The notes under the pieces: generated by a model | Told to the model about the DNA's origin: nothing | Database searches by the model: none | Seen by the model: only the letters and a program-made list of their open reading frames with translations | NCBI GenBank assembly: GCA_964469555.1 | Contig: CAYYAQ010000065.1 | Span: 1-27,449, forward strand | Reading direction: 5' to 3' | Length of the DNA: 27,449 nucleotides | Source: CAYYAQ01 sp964469555 | GTDB lineage: Bacteria > Planctomycetota > UBA1135 > UBA2386 | Shown here: in pieces, positions 16,000-23,293 of the stretch | Position numbering within the stretch: position 1 is the stretch's first letter | Layout: every line of letters starts with the position of its first letter | Made by a program: the position numbers and the translations under genes

Positions 16000-16333
16000 T
16001 CCCCATTGCGGCGCGCGAACCCGGCGCGATCTCGCGCGACGTCCCGCGGTAGCGCAAGTACAGCGTCGCGAACGCGAGGAACGGCAAGATCGCGGCCTGG
16101 GCGATTCCGCCGATCAGGATCGACCACAAAAGGACCAAGCCGACTTCGGCGCCGAGAGTTGTCGTGGCGATCAGCTGATCCGAGCCGACGATCGGGCCAG
16201 AGACGATGATCCCGGGCCCCGCGTACCGCAGACGACCAAGGGAAGTCGTCGGAGGCTCGATGGTGTCGGCGTCTCGTACTTCCGTCGGCACTCTGGAAGC
16301 GAATCCGATCGGTCTCTCCGCCGCAAGCGACAC
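15959..16333 (-). pseudogene. Nramp-type divalent metal transporter remnant with large internal deletion
   Basis: A 124-codon frame from GTG 16333 (another GTG lies about 14 codons in). It starts like Nramp transporters: RLRYAGPGIIVSGPIVGSDQ and LIATTTLGAEVGLVLLWSIL. It then passes directly into the penultimate-helix region of the family, GIAQAAILPFLAFATLYLRYR, skipping about 300 residues with helices 2-10. The last part (GITSPGGGGSSTLR) is read through the 3' end of the cytochrome gene, so the native C-terminus is gone too. Metal-binding helix 6 is missing, so transport is impossible. It lies 73 bp divergent from the cyanophycin operon. Deletion or misassembly are both possible. Confidence 0.6.
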
Positions 16334-16406
16334 GCGGATTCAGGCGCCATTCTCGCGCGTTCTGGCAGTGGACACGGCGACCTCGCTTCGATTACGTTGC
16401 CCGACC

Positions 16407-17574
16407 GTGCCTTCTCGTTCCCTTCCATTCGAACTCCTCGAGAACGCCGACCTCTACAGTCCCGAACACCTCGGTCGACGGACGGTCCTGGTCTGCGGTG
16501 GGAAGATCGTATGGATCGGCGAGGACCGCCCGTCCTTGCCCACGGGATTCGAGGTCCACGTGCAAGATCTGGGCGGTCGCCGCCTGATCCCTGGCCTGAT
16601 CGATGGCCACGCCCACATCACGGGCGGCGGCGGGGAGTGTGGCTACGAGACTCGTGTGCCTCCCGTCCCGTTGAGTCGGTTCACGACCGCGGGGATCACG
16701 TCCGTGGTCGGCCTCCTGGGCACCGATGACGTGACTCGCGACACCGGGTCACTCGTCGCGACGGCCCGTGCGCTGTGTGCGGAAGGGATCGACGCGTGGT
16801 GCTACACCGGCGGCTACCACCTGCCGCTCACCACCCTGACCGGAAGTGTCCGCAGCGACATCGTGCACATCGACAAGATCATCGGCGCAGGCGAAGTCGC
16901 GATCAGTGACCATCGCTCCAGCCAGCCCACCCTCGACGAGATCCTGCGCGTTGCAGGCGACGTGCACGTCGCGGGGATCATGACCGGCAAGGCTGGCGTG
17001 CTCCACCTCCACCTCGGCGATGGGGAGCGAGGCCTCTCCCTGGTTCGCGAGGCGCTGGCGACAGCAGAGATTCCGGCGCGCGTCTACCATCCAACCCACG
17101 GCAATCGGCGGAGGAAACTCTTCGAAGAAGCCTGCCATCTGGCGGAAGTCGGATGCACTGTGGACATGACCGCGTTCCCGCAGTCCGTGCTCCGTTCAGA
17201 CGAGTACTCGGCCGCCGAAGCCTGGCAGCGATACCACGCAGAACGACTCCCTCTCGATCGCATCACGATCAGCTCGGACGGCGGGGGCTGCATGCCCCGG
17301 TTCGATGCGGAGGGCCAGCCCATCGGGATGGACGTCGGTGTCCCTTCGGAACTCTCCGCGACGCTGGCGATGCTTCTCGCGGACGGATGCGCCTTGGAGG
17401 AAGCACTGCCCGCTTTCACCGACAACGTGGCGACCTTGCTGCGACTCAAGGGGAAGGGGCGCCTGGACCTCGGGCGCGACGCCGACCTCGTAGTCCTTGA
17501 CGAGGATCATCGGGTGGCTGATGTTATGGCTCGTGGACGGTGGCTCGTCGTCGATCGCAAGCCCGTTGTTCTCG
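16407..17574 (+). CDS. iadA: Isoaspartyl (beta-aspartyl) dipeptidase, 3' end lost in the gap
   Basis: About 389 residues are visible from GTG 16407, nearly the whole enzyme (E. coli IadA has 390); only about eight C-terminal residues fall into the N gap. It is a binuclear amidohydrolase: GLIDGHAHITGGGGECGYET holds His68 and His70, then SVVGLLGTDDVTR, HLHLGD (His202), YHPTHGNRR (His231) and ISSDGGG (Asp). The bridging carboxylated Lys162 of the E. coli enzyme aligns with Glu163 here (GAGEVAISDHRS), a natural subtype in my judgement. It cleaves beta-Asp-Xaa dipeptides; next to cyanophycinase its substrate is surely beta-Asp-Arg. The frame is open upstream to 16206, but no family similarity precedes 16407. 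Confidence 0.9.
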
Positions 17575-17584
17575 NNNNNNNNNN
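17575..17584. other. Assembly gap (10 Ns)
   Basis: Ten Ns separate the end of iadA from the start of cphB. Both genes are missing a few residues at this junction, so the true gap is longer than 10 bases. An apparent continuous frame through the Ns is accidental and should not be read as a fusion protein. Confidence 0.97.
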
Positions 17585-18401
17585 TCAACGCGGCTACATC
17601 GTGCCGATCGGCGGCGCCGAGGAGCGCGTACGAGACCCCGCCATTCTCCGGCGGTTCGTGGAGTTGTGTGGCGGTGCGTCCTCACGCATCGTTGTCATTC
17701 CGACCGCTTCCAAGTTGCGTGACACCGGTCGCGACTACGAACAACTATTCAGGGACCTCGGCGTTCGCGAGGCGCGGTCGCTGGCGTTCCAGGATCGTTC
17801 GGATTGCGAGCGCGAGAGCTGGCTGCGCGTGCTCGAACGCGCCGACGGAGCGTTCCTCACCGGCGGCAACCAGTTGCGTCTCTCGACGACACTCGGAGGG
17901 ACTCCAGTCGCAGAGATGCTTGGGCGGCGAAACCGCGAAGGCACGCTGCACATTGCCGGAACCTCCGCGGGTGCCGCGATCATGTCGCAACACATGATCG
18001 CGTTCGGTGACGAGGGCTCCACGCCACACGCCGACATGGTGACGCTCGCGCCCGGACTTGGCATCATCGACGGGTTGATCGTCGACCAGCACTTCCGGCA
18101 ACGCGACCGGATCGGGCGCCTGATATCCGCGCTCGCCTACAACCCGTCGTCGGTTGGCCTCGGGCTCGACGAAGACACGGCCGCCATCATCGCTGCCGAC
18201 GACACGATCGAGGTAGCCGGAAGCGGCGCGATCACGGTGGTCGACCCTGCCGAGGTCGAGTTCACATCCATGGATTCCGCGAACCGAACCGATCCGGTCA
18301 GCATCATCGGTCTTCGCCTGCATGTCCTCGTCGAACGAGGACAATACAACTTACAAACACGTACCGCGTTCCCGGAGGTCCGCACGTCTTCAAGGAGATA
18401 G
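17585..18401 (+). CDS. cphB: Cyanophycinase, extreme 5' end lost in the gap
   Basis: About 272 residues are visible, starting QRGYIVPIGGAEERV, which lies only a few residues from the usual N-terminus. It is a serine exopeptidase of the peptidase E/DJ-1-like fold. Key segments: IVVIPTAS, GAFLTGGNQLRLS, the nucleophile elbow AGTSAGAA with the catalytic Ser, and IVDQHFRQRDRIGRLISA, typical of cyanophycinases. It removes beta-Asp-Arg dipeptides from cyanophycin in the cytoplasm. The stop codon lies 6 bp before cphA, and the ribosome site of cphA overlaps its last codons, so expression is coupled. The family identity is firm; only the start codon is unknown. Confidence 0.92.
18392..18398 (+). promoter_or_regulatory. 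Strong Shine-Dalgarno of cphA
   Basis: AAGGAGA lies 9 nt before the ATG of cphA at 18408 and inside the last codons of cphB. It fixes the cphA start and is the clearest ribosome site noticed in the window, in keeping with high synthetase expression. Confidence 0.8.
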
Positions 18402-18407
18402 ATACTC

Positions 18408-21215
18408 ATGCGAATCACCGCCAGGTCCGTCTACGTCGGGCCAAATCGCTACGCAAACTTCCGTGTGATCCGACTCGTCCTCGATCTACAAGAGCTCGAG
18501 GCCTGGCCGACCGGCCGATTGGGGAAGGATTACACGAGTGGCTTGCTCGAAGCTCTCCCGGGACTCGCGGAACACGGATGTTCGTATCGTGAGCCCGGCG
18601 GGTTCTTGCGCCGCCTGAACGAGGACGAGGGCACGTGGCTCGGGCACGTGTTCGAACACGTCGCAATCGAGTTGCAAAACGTCGCAGGGCTGAAGGTGAC
18701 GTTCGGCAAGACCCGCTCCACGGGCGAACCCGGCGTGTACGACGTCGTCTTCGAGTACGAGGATGAAGATGTCGGGATGGAAGCGGCGGGTCTCGCCCTC
18801 ACGCTCCTGCATTCGCTTCTGCCAGCGGAACTGCAACCCACGGGTGCCGAGTGCGTTCCGGAAGACTTCGACTTCGCGAGCGAACGTGATGTTTTCATCC
18901 GCTTCGCCCAGCGGCGCGCACTGGGACCGAGCACGGCTTCCCTCGTGAAGGCCGCAGAAGAACGCGACATCCCGTGGATTCGCCTCAACAGGTACAGCTT
19001 GGTGCAGTTCGGTCACGGTTGCTGCCAGCGTCGGATCCAGGCCACCGTCACCAGCGAGACTCGTCACATCGCGGTCGAAATCGCGTCGGACAAAGATGAG
19101 ACGAACCGGATTCTCGGCGATCTAGGCCTCCCGGTTCCTCGACAAGAAATCGTCTACGACGCCGACCGCGCGGTGCGGGCAGCGGTTCGGATCGGATACC
19201 CGGTCGTCCTCAAGCCTCTCAGCGCCAACCACGGTCGAGGCGTATCGATCAACCTCAATGACGAAGAACATGTTCGCGTCGCATTCGACTACGCGTTGAA
19301 ACGCGGCCGCACGATCCTGGTCGAGAGTTTCATCGAGGGCAATGACCACCGGATGCTCGTGGTCGATGGCCGACTCATCTCCGTCGCCAAGCGCATCCCC
19401 GGGCACGTGGTCGGGGACGGCAAGCACACGATCGAAGAACTCGTCGACAAAGTGAACGAGGACCCGTGCCGCGGCATCGGTCACGAGAAGATCCTCACCA
19501 GACTCGAATTCGACCACCAGGCCGAGCGCCTTCTCGACCAGAGCGGGCTGAGTCGCGCATCCGTCCCGGACGCCGGCGTCACCGTGTTCCTTAGATCCAC
19601 GGGAAACCTCTCGACCGGAGGCACCGCCGAGGATGTCACGGACACCGTCCATCCTGACAACGTCGAGATGGCGGTGCGGGCCGTGAAGGCGATCGGTCTC
19701 GACGTCGGTGGAGTCGACTTCCTCTCGACGGATGTCTCGAAGTCCTTCAAGGAGACTCGCGGCGCGATCTGCGAAGTGAACGCCGCACCGGGTTTTCGCA
19801 TGCACGTCTCACCGAGCAAGGGCCAGCCCCGGGATGTTGCGGGTCCGGTGATGGACATGCTGTTTCCCCCCGGCAGTCCGAGTCGGATTCCGATCGCGGC
19901 GATCACGGGCACGAACGGCAAGACGACGACCACCAGGATGGTCGCGCAGATCTGCAAGATGGCGCAGTACAAGGTGGGCCTCGCGACCACCGATGGCGTC
20001 TACATCGACGGGCGCTTGACAGTCGAAGGCGACATGACCGGTCCTTCCGCCGCCCGGATGATCCTCCGCGATCCATCTGTGGATGTAGCAGTGCTCGAGA
20101 CAGCCCGCGGTGGCATCCTGCGCCGCGGCATGGGTTACCGGCAGTGCACGGTCGGCGCGGTGCTCAACGTTGCTGCAGACCATCTCGGACTGAAAGGGAT
20201 CGATACCGTCGAGCAGCTCGCCGAGGTCAAGCGCACGGTGGTGGAGATCGCGAAGGACACCGCTGTGCTGAATGCCGACGATCCTCTCTGCCTCGAGATG
20301 GCGGACCATTGCCAGGCCGAGCACATCTGCTACGTGACCATCGACAACGCACACCCGATCGTCAAGGAGCACATACGCGCAGGTGGCCGCGCGGTTGGCA
20401 TCGAGCAGGGCATCGGCGGCAACATGATCACGCTCTACGACCGCGGCGCACACATGCCATTGCTGTGGGCGCACCTGATTCCGGCGACACTGGAGGGTCG
20501 GGCCTTACACAACGTCCAGAACTCGATGTTCGCGGCGGCGATCGCCTACAGCATGGGGGTCGAGCTGGAGGACATTCGACAGGGCTTGTTGACGTTCGAC
20601 ACGACGTACTTCCAGGTCCCGGGTCGGATGAACATCTTCGACGAGCATCCCTTCAAGGTGATCCTCGACTACGCCCACAATCCGGCCGCCATCCAGGCGA
20701 TGGTCCACCTCGCCGGACAACTGGACATCAGCGGTCGCCACATCGTCGTCGTCGCTGCACCCGGCGATCGGCGGGACGAGGATGTGCGGGAGATCGGAAG
20801 GATCTGCGCCGGCAACTTCTCGCGCTACATCTGTCGGCGAGACGACTCGCTGCGCGGTCGGGGTCCGGATGAGATCCCGCGCATACTCGAGGAGAGCATG
20901 CTCGAGCACGGTGTCCCATCGGATGAGATCCACGTCATCCCGGAGGAGACGGAAGCGATCCACGCAGCTCTCGCCTCGGCGCAACCTGGTGACCTCGTCC
21001 TGATCTTCGGTGACTCGATCGCGCGTTCCTGGAAACAGATCACGACGTTCGAGCCGGCCATGGAGATTCCCCGATCGGACTCGCCCCCGCAAAAGGCAGT
21101 CCTGCCGCCGCCGGGTGTCGCCGAGATGACGTCAGCGATGAATCGCGAACTTCGTGATCGACCGCTGATCCGGGACGAGCGCGGCGTCCGCCTCCAGCGC
21201 GAGCTGGAAGACTGA
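18408..21215 (+). CDS. cphA: Cyanophycin synthetase
   Basis: 935 residues; usual members have about 870-900. The N-domain starts with RSVYVGPNRYANFRVIRLVL and has GHVFEHVAIELQNVAGL, as in CphA. The ATP-grasp domain (about 220-475), which adds Asp to the backbone, has VVLKPLSANHGRGVSINL and EVNAAPGFRMHVSPSKG. The Mur-ligase domain, which adds Arg to the Asp side chain, has the P-loop ITGTNGKTTTTRM near residue 497, VLETARGGILRRGMGY, NVAADHLGLKGI and LDYAHNPAAIQAM. All motifs look intact. A C-terminal extension of about 45 residues (SPPQKAVLPPPG onward) explains the extra length. The enzyme polymerises Asp and Arg using ATP in the cytoplasm, forming storage granules. It lies in an operon with iadA and cphB upstream and a Mur-only paralogue 5 bp downstream. 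Confidence 0.95.
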   Translation: MRITARSVYVGPNRYANFRVIRLVLDLQELEAWPTGRLGKDYTSGLLEALPGLAEHGCSYREPGGFLRRLNEDEGTWLGHVFEHVAIELQNVAGLKVTFGKTRSTGEPGVYDVVFEYEDEDVGMEAAGLALTLLHSLLPAELQPTGAECVPEDFDFASERDVFIRFAQRRALGPSTASLVKAAEERDIPWIRLNRYSLVQFGHGCCQRRIQATVTSETRHIAVEIASDKDETNRILGDLGLPVPRQEIVYDADRAVRAAVRIGYPVVLKPLSANHGRGVSINLNDEEHVRVAFDYALKRGRTILVESFIEGNDHRMLVVDGRLISVAKRIPGHVVGDGKHTIEELVDKVNEDPCRGIGHEKILTRLEFDHQAERLLDQSGLSRASVPDAGVTVFLRSTGNLSTGGTAEDVTDTVHPDNVEMAVRAVKAIGLDVGGVDFLSTDVSKSFKETRGAICEVNAAPGFRMHVSPSKGQPRDVAGPVMDMLFPPGSPSRIPIAAITGTNGKTTTTRMVAQICKMAQYKVGLATTDGVYIDGRLTVEGDMTGPSAARMILRDPSVDVAVLETARGGILRRGMGYRQCTVGAVLNVAADHLGLKGIDTVEQLAEVKRTVVEIAKDTAVLNADDPLCLEMADHCQAEHICYVTIDNAHPIVKEHIRAGGRAVGIEQGIGGNMITLYDRGAHMPLLWAHLIPATLEGRALHNVQNSMFAAAIAYSMGVELEDIRQGLLTFDTTYFQVPGRMNIFDEHPFKVILDYAHNPAAIQAMVHLAGQLDISGRHIVVVAAPGDRRDEDVREIGRICAGNFSRYICRRDDSLRGRGPDEIPRILEESMLEHGVPSDEIHVIPEETEAIHAALASAQPGDLVLIFGDSIARSWKQITTFEPAMEIPRSDSPPQKAVLPPPGVAEMTSAMNRELRDRPLIRDERGVRLQRELED

Positions 21216-21220
21216 TCATC

Positions 21221-22948
21221 ATGGAGCTCCAGGACTCCCGTCGGCTGACCGGCCCCAACCTGATCTGTGAGGAGCAAGGCGCGGTGATCGATGTCGTTAT
21301 GGACGAGGAGGTTCGTGACGAGGTCGTTTCCAGTTGGCGGACGATCGCAGTCGAATTGCAACGAGCCTTCGGTTGGGACCGTGCGGAGCCATCGACGTAC
21401 GTGCGGATATCCGATGGTGGCGCCAGCCTCGTACTGCGGGCTCCCATGGACGGTCTCTACGTGGCGTGCGAGGCGAACGAGTGCGCCTGGGACAGAGCCG
21501 TGGCCGCGACCGAGGGCCGGGAGGTCACTCCCATCGAGCAGGATGTCGAGCGACTCCGCGTTCTGGTCGAGGAAGAGCGCAACCCCGCGATGCATCTACT
21601 CGCGGGCTCAGCCGAGTCGAAAGGAGTGGGATTCCTCTGCGACGATGACGAGGTGTCATTGGGATTCGGGACCGGTTCGCACACGTGGCCGGTTCGCGAA
21701 CTGCCGAAGGAAGACACGGTCCCGTGGCCGGCGGTCCACGACGTTCCGATCCTGCTCGTGACCGGTACGAACGGCAAGTCCACGACCGTTCGCATGCTCG
21801 CATCCATCGTCAATGCTGCGGGTCGCACCCCCGGATTCTCGTCGACGGACGGACTGTGGGTCGGTGACGAACGCATCGACACGGGCGACTACTCCGGTCC
21901 GGGTGGGGCCCGCACGGTCCTGAGAGATCGGCGCACCGAAGTCGCCCTCCTCGAGACGGCCCGGGGTGGCATGCTGCGGCGGGGCATCGGAGTGCCGCGC
22001 GCGAACGCCGCGGCCATTCTCAACGTCGCCGAAGATCACATGGGTGAGTACGGCGTGCATAAGCTAGAAGACCTGGTCGAAGCCAAGTTCATCGTCCGCC
22101 GCGCCGTGGCGCCCGATCGTCCGCTCGTTCTCAACGCGGACGACGCACACGTCGTCGGAGGGGCCATCCGAGGTGTGCAGTCACCCGTCACGTGGTTCAC
22201 GTTGGATGCGGACAATCCGCTTGTCGTAGAGCACTGTCGACGCGGAGGCAGTGCGTGTCTGGTCGAGGATGGCGTCATTCGATTCGCTTCCGGTGAGAGT
22301 CGGATGGACATCGTTGAGGTGGGGGCTGTTCCCGCGACGATGAACGGCTGCGCACGGTTCAATGTCGAGAACGCGATGGCCGCCGTAGCGCTCGCCACGG
22401 CCATCGACTTGCCGGTCGACGCGATCGCCGCCGGCTTGCGTGATTTCCGCAGCGACCCCGAGGGCAATCCCGGTCGCGGCAACGTGTTTCAGTTCGAGGG
22501 CGTGACTGTGATCGTCGATTTCGCGCACAATCCGCACGGCCTGAAGGCGTTCTTGGAGATGGCCAACGCGATGCCTGCGCAACGGAGACTGATCACGCTC
22601 GGAATGGCGGGAGACAGGTCTGATGAGGCGATTCGGGGTTTTGCGCGCGCTGCGTGGCCGGCGCGACCGGACCGGGTCATCATCAAGGAGATGGAGGTCC
22701 ATCTCCGCGGACGGGAACTCGGTATTGTCCCGGACTTGATGGCCGATGAACTTCGGCGAATCGGCGTACCCGAGAATCGAATCGCCCGTGCGTCGACGGA
22801 GGTCGAAGCCACCCGACTCGCGCTAGCATGGGCGGAACCCGGCGACCTCCTGCTGTTGTCCATTCTGGCAGAGCGTGATCAGGTCATCGAATTGCTCGGC
22901 GGCATGGTTCGTCGCGGCTGGCGCCCGGGTCAAGTCGTCCCGGACTGA
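21221..22948 (+). CDS. Stand-alone Mur-ligase paralogue of cyanophycin synthetase
   Basis: 575 residues from ATG 21221, 5 bp after cphA. The N-terminal 180 residues (ELQDSRRLTGPNLICEEQGA, then VELQRAFGW) are a shortened N-domain without any ATP-grasp region. The rest is a full Mur-ligase module closely matching that of CphA: VTGTNGKSTTVRM near 180, VALLETARGGMLRRGIGV, NVAEDHMGEYGVHKLEDLVE, VDFAHNPHGLKAF and GMAGDRSDEAI. It should therefore form an amide or isopeptide bond with ATP but cannot extend a backbone. Such CphA-linked Mur ligases exist in other bacteria without an assigned reaction, as far as I recall. It may add Arg (or another amino acid) to Asp side chains, or repair or prime chains; this is inference. 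Confidence 0.85.
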   Translation: MELQDSRRLTGPNLICEEQGAVIDVVMDEEVRDEVVSSWRTIAVELQRAFGWDRAEPSTYVRISDGGASLVLRAPMDGLYVACEANECAWDRAVAATEGREVTPIEQDVERLRVLVEEERNPAMHLLAGSAESKGVGFLCDDDEVSLGFGTGSHTWPVRELPKEDTVPWPAVHDVPILLVTGTNGKSTTVRMLASIVNAAGRTPGFSSTDGLWVGDERIDTGDYSGPGGARTVLRDRRTEVALLETARGGMLRRGIGVPRANAAAILNVAEDHMGEYGVHKLEDLVEAKFIVRRAVAPDRPLVLNADDAHVVGGAIRGVQSPVTWFTLDADNPLVVEHCRRGGSACLVEDGVIRFASGESRMDIVEVGAVPATMNGCARFNVENAMAAVALATAIDLPVDAIAAGLRDFRSDPEGNPGRGNVFQFEGVTVIVDFAHNPHGLKAFLEMANAMPAQRRLITLGMAGDRSDEAIRGFARAAWPARPDRVIIKEMEVHLRGRELGIVPDLMADELRRIGVPENRIARASTEVEATRLALAWAEPGDLLLLSILAERDQVIELLGGMVRRGWRPGQVVPD

Positions 22949-23000
22949 GCATCGCGCGGAACTCTCGTTGGCGTCGACTGCCAAACCGCACGGTCCATGA

Positions 23001-23273
23001 TGCGCCGTTGTTGAGCTCCGCGCCATTGACCTCAACGGTGATGCTCTGACGACCAGGAACTCTGATCCTTGGCGCCTTCGCTCAACAGCATCGCGGCTGT
23101 TCACTTCTCTGGCAGGTTTCCCGTTGCGCTACACGGGAGTTCACGCTCCCGCAGCGGTCAACTGGACGTGGAGTGCGCGGATCCACGACAACAAGAGGGA
23201 TCAATTCAGCCGGACGCCTCCGATCATCGTCACGCCCATGATCCCGAACACGCGCCTTCTCGTGGGCAGCTGA
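23001..23273 (+). pseudogene. Possible 3' remnant of an exported protein
   Basis: Between the operon end (22948) and the next gene (23293), one frame of 90 codons shows genome-like codon use but has no start codon near its beginning. It reads RAIDLNGDALTTRNSDPW, later LRYTGVHAPAAVNWTWSARI and IIVTPMIPNTRLLVGS before TGA (23271-23273). I do not recognise the family. It may be the tail of a lost gene. A CGGGAG/CTCCCG hairpin (23134-23151) lies inside it and has no T-run, so no clear terminator for the operon is seen. Confidence 0.3.
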
Positions 23274-23293
23274 GTCCGATCGGTTCCTGATTC

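Noticed and set aside
16206..18401. A single 731-residue fusion of isoaspartyl dipeptidase and cyanophycinase
   Set aside because: The continuous frame passes through ten Ns of arbitrary length; both proteins end or begin within a few residues of the gap, as separate genes do.
23134..23151. CGGGAG/CTCCCG hairpin as terminator of the cyanophycin operon
   Set aside because: The stem is perfect but there is no T-run and it lies nearly 190 bp after the stop inside a coding-like frame.
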